Of a stretch of 64,000 nt of DNA, positions 10,954 to 19,238 are shown one piece after another. Source of the stretch: Thiobacillus sp. UBA2597 (GTDB lineage Bacteria; Pseudomonadota; Gammaproteobacteria; Burkholderiales; Thiobacillaceae); assembly GCA_002339725.1 (NCBI GenBank), contig DDKN01000077.1:1-64000 (forward strand), given 5' to 3'. The notes below the pieces were generated by a model. The model did not search any database, had not been told where the DNA came from, and saw nothing but the letters and a program-made list of their open reading frames with translations. Each line of letters starts with the position of its first letter. Position 1 is the stretch's first letter. Position numbers and translations under genes: made by a program.

Positions 10954-12951
10954 ATGTCTCTCCTCTCGAATCTCAATCCCCAGCAGCGCGAAGCGGTGAA
11001 ATACCTGGACGGGCCCCTTCTGGTGCTCGCCGGCGCCGGCTCGGGCAAGACCCGGGTCATCACCCGCAAGATCGCCTTCCTGATCGCCGAATGCGGCTAT
11101 GATCCGCGCGGCATCACCGCCGTGACCTTCACCAACAAGGCCGCGCGCGAGATGAAACAGCGGGTGGGCGAACTGCTCGAGGGCAAGGCCGGCCAGGGCC
11201 TGACGGTCTGCACCTTCCATGCCCTGGGCCTGACCATCCTGCGGCGCGAGGCCAGGCGCCTGGGCTACAAGCCCTCGTTCTCGGTGCTGGATGCGGCCGA
11301 CACCCAGGCCATCCTGTCCGAGATCACCAAGGCGCCGGACAAGGGCACGCTGCGCCAGGCGGCCGCCGTCATCTCCAACTGGAAGAACGCGCTCATCAGC
11401 CCCGATGAGGCCCGGCAGCTGGCGGGCGACGAGACCGGGCGGCAGCTGGCCGTGGCCTACCGCGCCTATCAGGACACGCTCAAGGCCTACCAGGCCATGG
11501 ACTTCGACGACCTGATCCGGCTGCCGGTGGAGCTGTTCCGCTGTGACACCGAGGCGCGCGAGGCCTGGCAGAACCGCATGCGCCATCTGCTCATCGACGA
11601 ATACCAGGACACCAACGGCGCCCAGTACGAGCTGATGAAGCTGCTGGTCGGCCCGCTCGGCCGCTTCACCGCGGTGGGCGACGACGACCAGGCGATCTAC
11701 GCCTGGCGCGGCGCCGACATCGAGAACCTCAAGCGCCTGTCCGGGGACTACAGCCGGCTCAAGGTCATCCCGCTGACCCAGAACTACCGCTCGTGCCAGC
11801 GCATCCTCAAGGCCGCCAACAGCGTGATCCGGCACAACCCGCGGGTGCATGAAAAACAGCTCTGGAGCGAGCTGGGACTGGGCGACCCGATCCAGCTCAT
11901 CCGTTGCAAGGACGACCGGCACGAGGCGGAGACCATCGCCATGCGCATCTCCGCCCACAAGTTCGAAAACCGCACCCGCTTCGCCGACTACGCCGTGCTC
12001 TATCGCGGCAACCACCAGGCCCGGCTGTTCGAGGAGGCCCTGCGCGCGGCCAAGATCCCCTATGTCCTGTCCGGCGGTCAGTCCTTTTTCGACAAGGCCG
12101 AGATCAAGGACCTGGTCGCCTATCTGCGCCTGATCGCCAACCAGGACGACGACCCCGCCTTCATCCGCGCCGCCACCACGCCCAAGCGCGGCATCGGCCC
12201 GACTACCCTGGAAAAGCTCGGCCAATACGCCGCCGAGCGCCACTGCTCGCTGTTCGAGGCCGCCTTCGAAACCGGCGCGCAGAGCCGGCTGGCGGCCAAG
12301 CAGCTGGAGCCGCTGCTGGAGTTCTGCGACTTCATCAACCGCCTCGCCTTCCGGGCGCCGAAGGAGCCGGCCGGCCGGCTGTTGCAGGAACTGCTGGCCG
12401 CCATCCGCTATGAGGAATGGCTGTACGACAGCGAGGACGAGCGCGCGGCCAAGGCCAAGTGGGGCAACGTCAGCGAATTCGTCGACTGGCTGGCGAAGAA
12501 GGGCGAGGAGGACGAGAAGAGCCTGATCGAGCTGACCCAGACCGTAAGCCTGATGAACCTGCTCGAAGGCCGCGACGAGACCGAACTCGATGCCGTGCGC
12601 CTGTCCACCTTGCACGCGGCCAAGGGCCTGGAATTCCCCCACGTCATCCTGGCCGGCGTGGAGGAGGACATCCTGCCCCATCGCGAATGCCAGGAAGGGG
12701 CGCGTCTGGAAGAAGAACGCCGGCTGATGTACGTCGGCATCACCCGGGCCCAGAAGAGCCTCACCTTCACCTGTTGCGCCAAGCGCAAAAAGGGGGGCGA
12801 TTGGGTGGCCTGCGCGCCCTCCCGCTTCCTCGATGAAATCGATGCGGCCGAGCTGCGCACCAGCGGTCAGGAAGACGACCCGGCCGCGGCGCGCGAGGCC
12901 GGCCGCAACCGTCTGGCCAGCCTCAAGGCCATGTTGGCGGCCGGCAAATAA
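10954..12951 (+). CDS. rep: ATP-dependent DNA helicase Rep
   Basis: Superfamily 1A 3'-5' helicase of 665 residues, close to the usual Rep length, which helps forks past protein blocks. Walker A is 'GAGSGKTRV' (about residues 26-34); other helicase motifs are 'TFTNKAAREM', 'IDEYQDTN' (Walker B), 'GDDDQAIYAWRGAD', 'LTQNYRSC', 'STLHAAKGLEF' and 'VGITRAQKSL'. The sequence follows Rep more closely than UvrD; a separate UvrD is encoded at 25.7-27.8 kb. A TAAAAT -10 element ends only 9 nt before the ATG and no ribosome site is visible, so the mRNA may be almost leaderless. Confidence 0.93.
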   Translation: MSLLSNLNPQQREAVKYLDGPLLVLAGAGSGKTRVITRKIAFLIAECGYDPRGITAVTFTNKAAREMKQRVGELLEGKAGQGLTVCTFHALGLTILRREARRLGYKPSFSVLDAADTQAILSEITKAPDKGTLRQAAAVISNWKNALISPDEARQLAGDETGRQLAVAYRAYQDTLKAYQAMDFDDLIRLPVELFRCDTEAREAWQNRMRHLLIDEYQDTNGAQYELMKLLVGPLGRFTAVGDDDQAIYAWRGADIENLKRLSGDYSRLKVIPLTQNYRSCQRILKAANSVIRHNPRVHEKQLWSELGLGDPIQLIRCKDDRHEAETIAMRISAHKFENRTRFADYAVLYRGNHQARLFEEALRAAKIPYVLSGGQSFFDKAEIKDLVAYLRLIANQDDDPAFIRAATTPKRGIGPTTLEKLGQYAAERHCSLFEAAFETGAQSRLAAKQLEPLLEFCDFINRLAFRAPKEPAGRLLQELLAAIRYEEWLYDSEDERAAKAKWGNVSEFVDWLAKKGEEDEKSLIELTQTVSLMNLLEGRDETELDAVRLSTLHAAKGLEFPHVILAGVEEDILPHRECQEGARLEEERRLMYVGITRAQKSLTFTCCAKRKKGGDWVACAPSRFLDEIDAAELRTSGQEDDPAAAREAGRNRLASLKAMLAAGK

Positions 12952-13010
12952 GCGGTTAAGCTGACGGCGCGATCCGCCAATCGCCGACAATCCAACAAGG
13001 AGGTAATGCC

Positions 13011-13172
13011 ATGGCGCAAGGCAACAACACGGCCCAATGCCCCAAATGCAGCGAAGCGAATTCCTTCCTGGTCAGCACCGTCAACGGCAGCCAGGTCGTG
13101 GTCTGCAAAAATTGCAGCACGATGTTCAAGGTGGAGATCAAGAAGGGTCAGTTCACCGGCCGCACGCTCTGA
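13011..13172 (+). CDS. 53-residue zinc-ribbon protein
   Basis: A very small protein with two CxxC pairs (C10-P-K-C13 and C32-K-N-C35) about 20 residues apart, the spacing of a zinc ribbon that could bind nucleic acid or protein. No named family is recognised with certainty. Coding is supported by a perfect AAGGAGGT ribosome site 6 nt before the ATG, sensible codon use, and an intrinsic terminator 28 nt after the stop. It lies 59 nt downstream of rep on the same strand and could be co-transcribed with it. Confidence 0.75.
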   Translation: MAQGNNTAQCPKCSEANSFLVSTVNGSQVVVCKNCSTMFKVEIKKGQFTGRTL

Positions 13173-13200
13173 GCGCCCCGGGCACTGGCTGCAGCAACAA

Positions 13201-13229
13201 AAAAAGCGCGGTCGAAACCGCGCTTTTTT
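13201..13229. terminator. Bidirectional intrinsic terminator
   Basis: A stem AGCGCGGT/ACCGCGCT with a CGAA loop is flanked by A5 on one side and T6 on the other, so it can end transcription from both the zinc-ribbon gene and the convergent cytochrome gene. Confidence 0.9.
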
Positions 13230-13244
13230 CTTGGGCCGACTGTC

Positions 13245-14057
13245 TTACTTGGCCGCCTTCTTGTCCGCCGCCTTGGCCGCCTGGGCCACGCTGATACGCG
13301 CCACATCGACCATATAGTCGACCGCCAGACGGGTGTCGGCATCGGACAGCTTGTCGTTGCCGCCCTTGGCCGGACCGCCCAGGGTGCCCTTGATCGCGGC
13401 GGCATAGAGGTAGTCCTTGCCCTGCTTGAGCAGCGGCTCCCAGGCCTTGGCATCGGTCAGCTTCTGGGCGCCGGTGACGCCGCTGTCATGGCAGCTGGCG
13501 CAGTTCTCGGCGTAGACCACCTTGCCCCGGGCCAGTTCGGCGGCGGTCGGTTCGACCTCCTTCTTCAGCACCGGCTCGAACTTGGCACCGGCGGCATTGG
13601 TCATGAAGGCCACGGCGCGGGCCACTTCCAAGTCGGACAGATCGGGCTCGCCTCCGCGCGCCGGCATCTTGTTGAAACCGTTCAGGGCGTGATTGAGCAG
13701 GGTGGCCCAGCCCTGGGCGATGCGTTTGCTCCAGGCGCCGGCATCCTTGTGCTTGGGCGAGCCCAGCGCGCCGGAGCCGTGGCAGTTGGCGCAGACCTCG
13801 TTGTAGACCTGCTCGCCGCTCATCTCGACCCGGGGCACATTGGGATCGAGGGCGACGGAAACACCGAAGGGCTTGATGCGCTCGCGCACGGCCTTGTCGG
13901 CAATGGCCTCGGCATCCTGTTCGCCCAGACGGGACTGGATGCTCAACACCAGCATCACAATCAAGAAGATCGCCAAAGCCGGCGCAAACAGACCACCCAG
14001 GGTGGCCAGGGCGAATTCTTTTGGCGTGGTTTTTGTCAGTTCCTGGTGCTCAGCCAT
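13245..14057 (-). CDS. Membrane-anchored diheme cytochrome c (c5 type)
   Basis: A 270-residue periplasmic electron carrier. An uncleaved N-terminal membrane helix (about residues 22-42) anchors two cytochrome c5-like domains, with heme sites C89-A-N-C92-H93 and C186-A-S-C189-H190. The first domain has the expected axial Met131 in 'NKMPARGG'. At the equivalent place in the second, 'GGPAKGG' has Gly228, and no other Met sits in a ligand loop, so the second heme's sixth ligand is missing or different. The tail is Ala/Lys-rich. Such proteins feed terminal oxidases or accept electrons from sulfur oxidation; the partner is not shown here. Confidence 0.88.
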   Translation of the reverse strand: MAEHQELTKTTPKEFALATLGGLFAPALAIFLIVMLVLSIQSRLGEQDAEAIADKAVRERIKPFGVSVALDPNVPRVEMSGEQVYNEVCANCHGSGALGSPKHKDAGAWSKRIAQGWATLLNHALNGFNKMPARGGEPDLSDLEVARAVAFMTNAAGAKFEPVLKKEVEPTAAELARGKVVYAENCASCHDSGVTGAQKLTDAKAWEPLLKQGKDYLYAAAIKGTLGGPAKGGNDKLSDADTRLAVDYMVDVARISVAQAAKAADKKAAK

Positions 14058-14150
14058 GATTGTTTTCCTGAATTCCGCTATGCAAAACCCGGCGATTATA
14101 CGGGCTGGCGCCTGCCAATTGAAGGGCGGCTATGCTATTCTTCGCCTCCT

Positions 14151-14227
14151 CCGCCCGTAGCTCAGCTGGATAGAGTACTGCCCTCCGAAGGCAGGGGTCG
14201 TGCGTTCGAATCGCGCCGGGCGGGCCA
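14151..14227 (+). tRNA. tRNA-Arg (anticodon CCG)
   Basis: A 77-nt cloverleaf: acceptor CCGCCCG pairs with CGGGCGG, discriminator G, encoded CCA end. The anticodon stem CTGCC/GGCAG holds loop CTCCGAA with anticodon CCG, reading CGG. The T arm has the TTCGAAT loop. Confidence 0.96.
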
Positions 14228-14319
14228 TCTACCATACCCGAGTAAAAGACTCGGTCTTGTCCTCGACCTCCCCCACTGGCAAACTAGCCTGCCTTGGCAA
14301 CGCATCAGGAGTATGCATC

Positions 14320-14709
14320 ATGGCTGGTCTGAGCCCCGCTTCCCCCATCCCGACCGAGATCAAGCTGCACAAGCAATCCAGGATTCTGGAGCTGACCTTC
14401 AATGACGGCAGCCACTTCGAACTGCCTTGCGAATACCTGCGCGTGTTCTCGCCCTCGGCCGAGGTGCGCGGTCATGGCCCGGGCCAGGAAGTGCTGCAGG
14501 TCGGCAAGAAATATGTCGAGATCAAAAATATCGAGCCGGTCGGCCAGTACGCCGTGGTGCTGGAATTCTCCGACGGCCACAACTCCGGCATCTATTCCTG
14601 GGATTACCTCTATGACCTGGGCAAGCACCAGGACGTCTACTGGCAGGAATACCTGCGCCGCCTGGAAGCCGCCGGCGAGTCGCGCGAACCCAAGACCCTG
14701 ATCAAATAA
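14320..14709 (+). CDS. DUF971 (gamma-butyrobetaine hydroxylase-like N-terminal) protein
   Basis: A 129-residue protein matching the single-domain DUF971 family: 'PTEIKLHKQSRILELTFNDG', then 'LPCEYLRVFSPSAEVRGHG' and 'GIYSWDYLYDLG'. This domain forms the N-terminus of gamma-butyrobetaine hydroxylase and often occurs alone in bacteria, sometimes near ubiquinone or iron-sulfur genes; its biochemical role as a single domain is unsettled. AGGAG lies 8 nt before the chosen ATG. The next gene starts 14 nt after the stop, suggesting one transcript. Confidence 0.88.
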   Translation: MAGLSPASPIPTEIKLHKQSRILELTFNDGSHFELPCEYLRVFSPSAEVRGHGPGQEVLQVGKKYVEIKNIEPVGQYAVVLEFSDGHNSGIYSWDYLYDLGKHQDVYWQEYLRRLEAAGESREPKTLIK

Positions 14710-14723
14710 GCCAGACCCCAGGC

Positions 14724-15605
14724 ATGACCGCTTGGGCCGAGATCGGCGCGGCCATCGCCGCCGCCAGCGGCCAGCCCTTCCAACTGGGCCGCCATGAACA
14801 CGCCGGCGGCGGCTGCATCAATGAGGCCCATGTCCTGCATGGGCGCGACGGCAGCCGGTTTTTCCTCAAGCTGAACGAGGCGGCCAAGGCCGCCATGTTC
14901 GAGGCCGAGGCGGCGGGCTTGAACGAAATCCTCGCCAGCCACAGCCTGCGCGCGCCCCGGCCGGTCTGCTGGGGCAGCGCCGGCGGTCAGGCCTATCTGG
15001 TGCTGGAATATCTCGAGCTTGCCAGCCATGGCAGCGCCGCGACGCTGGCGCGGCGCCTGGCCGGCATGCATCGCACGACCCAGGCCCAGTTCGGCTGGCG
15101 CATGGACAATACCATCGGCGACACCCCGCAACCCAACACCCCCTGCCCGGACTGGCTCGAGTTCTGGCGTGACCGGAGGCTGCATCATCAATTGCGCCTG
15201 GCGGCAAAGCGTGGCGCCGGCCGCCGACTGTTGGAAGGGGGCGAGCGCCTGATGTCCGCCCTGGCCGCCTTTTTCGTGGGCTATCGGCCCCAGCCCTCGC
15301 TGCTGCACGGCGACCTCTGGGGCGGCAATTACGGCTTTGCCGCTGGCGAGCCGGTGGTGTTCGACCCCGCGGTCTATTACGGCGACCGCGAGGCCGATCT
15401 GGCCATGACCGAGCTGTTCGGCGGCTTCGGGCCGGATTTCTACGCCGCCTACCGCGAGGCCTGGCCGCTCGACCCGGGCTATGGCGTGCGCAAGACCCTG
15501 TACAACCTCTACCACGTGCTCAACCACTTCAACATGTTCGGTGGCGGCTATGCGGCCCAGGCCGAGGCCATGATCGGCCGCCTGCTGGCGGAAACCGGGC
15601 GGTGA
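14724..15605 (+). CDS. Fructosamine kinase family protein
   Basis: A 293-residue protein-kinase-like fold enzyme that phosphorylates sugars attached to amines (fructosamine or ribulosamine), starting removal of glycation damage in the cytoplasm. Key features are a Gly-rich 'HAGGGCINEAHVLHG' nucleotide loop, 'RFFLKLNEA' with the ATP-binding Lys, the catalytic 'LLHGDLWGGNYG' loop, and 'VVFDPAVYYGDREADLAM', which carries the metal-binding Asp. The exact substrate is not predictable. Confidence 0.9.
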   Translation: MTAWAEIGAAIAAASGQPFQLGRHEHAGGGCINEAHVLHGRDGSRFFLKLNEAAKAAMFEAEAAGLNEILASHSLRAPRPVCWGSAGGQAYLVLEYLELASHGSAATLARRLAGMHRTTQAQFGWRMDNTIGDTPQPNTPCPDWLEFWRDRRLHHQLRLAAKRGAGRRLLEGGERLMSALAAFFVGYRPQPSLLHGDLWGGNYGFAAGEPVVFDPAVYYGDREADLAMTELFGGFGPDFYAAYREAWPLDPGYGVRKTLYNLYHVLNHFNMFGGGYAAQAEAMIGRLLAETGR

Positions 15606-15680
15606 TCGCGCCGGCTTGCCCCCGGCGAACTTTTCGGCCATAATCGCGCCCTTTCCGAATTGAGTACTGGAAGGCCCGTC

Positions 15681-15884
15681 ATGAAACCCGGCATCCATCC
15701 CGAATACAACGAAGTCCAGGTCACCTGCGGCTGCGGCAACAGCTTCACCACCCGCTCGACCCTGAACAAGGCCTTGACCGTGGAAGTCTGCTCGTCCTGC
15801 CATCCCTTCTACACCGGCAAGCAGAAGATCGTCGACACCGCGGGCCGGGTCGAGAAGTTCCGTCAGAAATACGGCAAAAAGTAA
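15681..15884 (+). CDS. rpmE: 50S ribosomal protein L31, zinc-binding type
   Basis: Ribosomal protein L31 of 67 residues. Four Cys (in 'CGCG' near residue 16 and 'CSSC' near residue 37) mark the zinc-containing C+ paralogue rather than the zinc-free type induced by zinc starvation. Starts at 'MKPGIHPEY'; an in-frame ATG 21 nt upstream gives a non-conserved extension. An 'ACTGGAAGG' ribosome site and a downstream intrinsic terminator make it a single-gene unit. Confidence 0.96.
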   Translation: MKPGIHPEYNEVQVTCGCGNSFTTRSTLNKALTVEVCSSCHPFYTGKQKIVDTAGRVEKFRQKYGKK

Positions 15885-15910
15885 GCGGCGCGACTGCGCG
15901 CGCCCCCTCG

Positions 15911-15932
15911 AAAGGCAGCTTCGGCTGCCTTT
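15911..15932 (+). terminator. Intrinsic terminator of rpmE
   Basis: A 9-bp stem AAAGGCAGC/GCTGCCTTT with a TTCG tetraloop, followed by a T run, 26 nt after the rpmE stop. Confidence 0.93.
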
Positions 15933-15951
15933 TTTATTCATACTTGCCTCC

Positions 15952-17511
15952 ATGCATGCCCTAGCACCGCGCAAGCTCGTCCTGCTCGCCGCCCTCATGG
16001 TGTTGTGGGCCTTCTATGGCCTGACCGGGCGCGACGCCTGGAAGGGCGAGGAGGCGATCGCCCTGGGCCAGGTGCTGGACTGGCTCGAGCATGGCCACGC
16101 CCACGCCAGCGCCGTGCCGCTGCACACCTTCCTCGCCGGTCTGGCCGCCAAACTGCTCGGCCCCTGGCTCGACATCCAGGATGCCGCCCGCTTGATCAGC
16201 GGTGTATTCAGTCTGGGCGCGCTGGCCCTGACCGGACTGACTGCCCGCGCCCTGTTCGGTCCCGGCTTTGGCCCGGCCGCCGCCCTTTTGCTGATGGGCG
16301 CCTTCGGCCTGATGCTGCGGGCCCACGCCCTGCTGCCGGACAGTTTGCAACTGGCGGCTTACGCCCTGCTGCTCTACGGCGCCGCGCTGGCCCGGCGCCG
16401 GCCCGGGCCGGCCGCCGGCGCCATTGGTCTCGCCCTGCTGGCACTGACCCTGATCGACGGTCTGTCCGATCTGGCCCTTGGCCTGCTCATCCTGCTGCTG
16501 CCCCTGATCTCGCGCGATTGGCGCGAGCGGCCCTACCGGCAGGGCATCGGCCTTGGCATCGCGCTGGGGCTGATGCTGGGCGGCCTCTGGTTCGCCTGGC
16601 TTGGCGCGCACAACAGCCTGGGCATCTGGCTCGACAGCCACGGCCTCGCCGGCCTGCTGCCGGTCTACGATCCGGCCCATCTCGTCTCGCTGCTCGCCTG
16701 GTCGGCCTGGCCGGTCTGGCCCCTGGCGCTCTGGGCGCTCTGGCACGAGCACAAGCGCCTGGGGCGGGCGGGCGCATTGCACCTGCCGCTGCTCGCCACG
16801 CTGGTCTTGTTCTATGCCGCGCTGACCCCGGCCTTCTCGCGCGATGGCGCCGCGCTAGCCCTGCTCGCCCCCTTGAGCCTGCTGGCCGCCTTCGCCGTCG
16901 GTCACATGCAGCGCAGCGCCGCCCAGGCCTTCTACTGGTTCGGCGTGCTGTGCTTTTTCTTCCTCGCCATCGTGTTCTGGGTCCACTTCGCCGCCCTGGA
17001 ATGGGGCTGGCCGCCGCGCCTGGCCGAACGCCTGGCGCGGATGACGCCGGACTACGCCAGTGGCAGCATCGGCGGCGTCCAGTTCGGGATTGCCCTGGCC
17101 GCCACCCTGCTCTGGGTCGTCGCCATCCCCCTGTTTCCCCGTGCCCAGTTGCGCCCCGCCCTGGTCTGGGCCACCGGCATGACCCTGACCTGGCTCCTGC
17201 TGATGGCCCTGTTCCGGCCCTGGGGCGAGGCGGGCTGGGCCTGGAAACCGGTACTGGCCGAACTCGATCGGCAGCTGCCGGCCGGTGCCTGCCTCGAGGC
17301 GCGGGTGGAACCGGACACCCAGGTCATGCTGCGTTATCACCTCGGTCCGCGCCTGGCGCGGCCGGGCCAGGCCTGCGCTTATCTCCTGATCCAGGGCCGG
17401 CGCGGCGAGGCGGCCAGCCCCGGCCCCGACTACGAATACCTTTGGCTCGGCCAACGGCCCCGGCACAAGGACCAGGCCCTGCGCCTGTTCCGTCATGGCG
17501 AGCCGTCCTGA
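15952..17511 (+). CDS. PMT/ArnT-family membrane glycosyltransferase
   Basis: A 519-residue protein with about 11-12 membrane helices and a soluble C-terminal tail, typical of GT-C glycosyltransferases that move sugars from polyprenyl-phosphate donors on the periplasmic face (ArnT, PMT families). The first periplasmic loop carries 'GRDAWKGEEAIALGQ', in the position where this family has its catalytic acidic residues. The acceptor (lipid A, protein or other) cannot be told from sequence. Its 3' end overlaps mobA by 17 nt, which implies co-transcription. Confidence 0.8.
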   Translation: MHALAPRKLVLLAALMVLWAFYGLTGRDAWKGEEAIALGQVLDWLEHGHAHASAVPLHTFLAGLAAKLLGPWLDIQDAARLISGVFSLGALALTGLTARALFGPGFGPAAALLLMGAFGLMLRAHALLPDSLQLAAYALLLYGAALARRRPGPAAGAIGLALLALTLIDGLSDLALGLLILLLPLISRDWRERPYRQGIGLGIALGLMLGGLWFAWLGAHNSLGIWLDSHGLAGLLPVYDPAHLVSLLAWSAWPVWPLALWALWHEHKRLGRAGALHLPLLATLVLFYAALTPAFSRDGAALALLAPLSLLAAFAVGHMQRSAAQAFYWFGVLCFFFLAIVFWVHFAALEWGWPPRLAERLARMTPDYASGSIGGVQFGIALAATLLWVVAIPLFPRAQLRPALVWATGMTLTWLLLMALFRPWGEAGWAWKPVLAELDRQLPAGACLEARVEPDTQVMLRYHLGPRLARPGQACAYLLIQGRRGEAASPGPDYEYLWLGQRPRHKDQALRLFRHGEPS

Positions 17512-18094
17512 AATCAGCGCCTTGGTTCTGGCCGGCGGCGAGGCCCGGCGCATGGGCGGCCAGGACAAGGGGCTGATCGAACTGGCGGGCCGGCCGCTGA
17601 TCGCCTGGGTGCTCGAGCGCATCGCGCCCCAGGTCGATGAGGTGGTGATCAGCGCCAACCGCCACCTGGCAAGCTACGCCCGATTCGGCTATCCGGTGGT
17701 GGCCGACCGCCATGCCGATTACCGCGGCCCCATGGCCGGCATCGCCGCCGCCGGCGCGCAGGCGCATGGCACATGGCTGCTCGTGGTGCCCTGCGATGCA
17801 CCCTTTCTGCCGCGCGATCTGGCCCAACGCCTGCTCGCGCGGGCCGGCGCAAGCCAGAGCCAACTGGTGCGCGCGGCGGACACGCAGCGGACCCATTACA
17901 GCTGTTTTTTGATGCATCGCAGCCTGTTGCCGGACCTCGCCGCGCAGGTCGGTGCCGGCCGACTCAAGCTGCAGACCTGGCAGGCCGGGCACAACGCCGA
18001 AACGGTGACCTTCCCCGACCCCGCCGCCTTTCACAACATCAACACGCCGGAGCAACTGGCCGCGGCGGCAGACCGGACATCAGCCGACGGTTAA
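17495..18094 (+). CDS. mobA: Molybdenum cofactor guanylyltransferase MobA
   Basis: Transfers GMP from GTP to molybdopterin to make the MGD cofactor used by enzymes such as the nitrate reductase encoded in this window. The 199-residue protein starts with the nucleotidyltransferase signature 'LVLAGGEARRMGGQDKGL' and has 'LLVVPCDAPFLP', with the metal-binding Asp, and 'HNINTPEQL' near the end. The start lies inside the preceding glycosyltransferase gene. Confidence 0.93.
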   Translation: MASRPEISALVLAGGEARRMGGQDKGLIELAGRPLIAWVLERIAPQVDEVVISANRHLASYARFGYPVVADRHADYRGPMAGIAAAGAQAHGTWLLVVPCDAPFLPRDLAQRLLARAGASQSQLVRAADTQRTHYSCFLMHRSLLPDLAAQVGAGRLKLQTWQAGHNAETVTFPDPAAFHNINTPEQLAAAADRTSADG

Positions 18095-18143
18095 CGTTTG
18101 TCACGGGTTTGGGTTATGGTGGCATCCAGCCTAGGATTTCCAT

Positions 18144-19238
18144 ATGACCCACGCTTTGTTTCTGCCTCATGCGCGTCTCGACGACCTGATCCGGCAAGTG
18201 CAGTCGGCCGGCTATCGGGTGATCGGGCCCAAGCTGGAGGCCGGCGTCATTCACTATGCCGAATTGAACGTTGCGGCCGAGCTGCCCTGGGGCTGGCAGG
18301 CCGAACAGACGCCCGGCCGCTATCGCCTGCATCGCAGCCAACAAACGCTGGCCTTTGCCTGGGCCGCCCCCGCCCAGGGCCTCAAGCCCTGGTTCTTCGC
18401 GCCGGTCGAACCGCTCTGGCGCCTGCGTCGCACCCCGGACGGCTTCGGGCTCGAGCCCTGCCTGCCCGACGCCAAGCCGATCGCCGTCCTCGGCGCCCGC
18501 GCCTGCGACCTCGCCGCCGTGGCGCGTCAGGACCGCATCCTGGAACACGATCCGCACTACCAGGCCCGGCGCCAGGATGCCCTGTTCATCGCCCTGCACT
18601 GCACCCACCCGGCGGCGAGTTGTTTCTGCACCAGTGCCGGCACCGGGCCACGCGCAAGCCGTTTCGATCTCGGCCTGACCGAATTGGACACGGGTTTCGT
18701 GCTCGAGGTGGGCAGCCCGCGCGGCGGCAAGCTGATCGAGCCGCTCGCCCTCGCCGGCGCGACGGCCGACCAAATCCAGGCCGCTCAGACCGCCGTCGCC
18801 GCCGCGGCGGCGCAGCAGACCCGACGGCTGCCGGCCGGCGATCTGGCCGGGCGGCTCGCCGCCTGCATCGACCACCCGCGCTGGGACGCCGTCGCCCAGC
18901 GTTGCCTCGCCTGCGGCAACTGCACCCAGGCCTGCCCCACCTGCTTCTGCCACGCGCGCCGCGAGACGGCCAGCGCCGACGGCCAATCGGCCGAACATAG
19001 CCGCCACTGGGATTCCTGCTTTGGCGAACTGCACGGTCACCTCGCCGGCTTCCAGGTGCGGCCGCAGACGGCGCAGCGCTACCGGCAGTGGCTTACGCAC
19101 AAGCTGGGCAACTGGTGGGCCCAGTTCGGCGCATCGGGCTGCGTCGGCTGCGGCCGCTGCCTGACCTGGTGCCCGGCCGGCATCGATCTGACCGAAGAGG
19201 TTGCGGCCGTGCTTGGGGAGGCGCCATGCGGCCGCTGA
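18144..19238 (+). CDS. hydB: Group 3b-type hydrogenase beta subunit, 4Fe-4S protein (HydB)
   Basis: Electron-transfer subunit of a cytoplasmic heterotetrameric NAD(P)-linked [NiFe] hydrogenase (sulfhydrogenase type). The 364 residues contain an N-terminal region with 'CDLAAVARQDRILEHDPHY' and 'CFCTSAGTGP', then two ferredoxin-like motifs, 'CLACGNCTQACP' and 'CVGCGRCLTWCP', which should hold two [4Fe-4S] clusters. First gene of an operon ordered hydB-hydG-hydD-hydA as in Pyrococcus; the next start lies inside its 3' end (13-nt overlap). An AGGAT ribosome site precedes the ATG. Confidence 0.9.
   Translation: MTHALFLPHARLDDLIRQVQSAGYRVIGPKLEAGVIHYAELNVAAELPWGWQAEQTPGRYRLHRSQQTLAFAWAAPAQGLKPWFFAPVEPLWRLRRTPDGFGLEPCLPDAKPIAVLGARACDLAAVARQDRILEHDPHYQARRQDALFIALHCTHPAASCFCTSAGTGPRASRFDLGLTELDTGFVLEVGSPRGGKLIEPLALAGATADQIQAAQTAVAAAAAQQTRRLPAGDLAGRLAACIDHPRWDAVAQRCLACGNCTQACPTCFCHARRETASADGQSAEHSRHWDSCFGELHGHLAGFQVRPQTAQRYRQWLTHKLGNWWAQFGASGCVGCGRCLTWCPAGIDLTEEVAAVLGEAPCGR

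Noticed and set aside
10891..12990. Long upstream extension of apaH on the minus strand
   Set aside because: It lies antisense to the strongly supported rep gene and has no similarity to ApaH; the normal ApaH start is at 10890.
14050..14235. Minus-strand open frame of 61 codons over the tRNA-Arg gene
   Set aside because: It is the reverse complement of a tRNA; this is a well-known false gene pattern.
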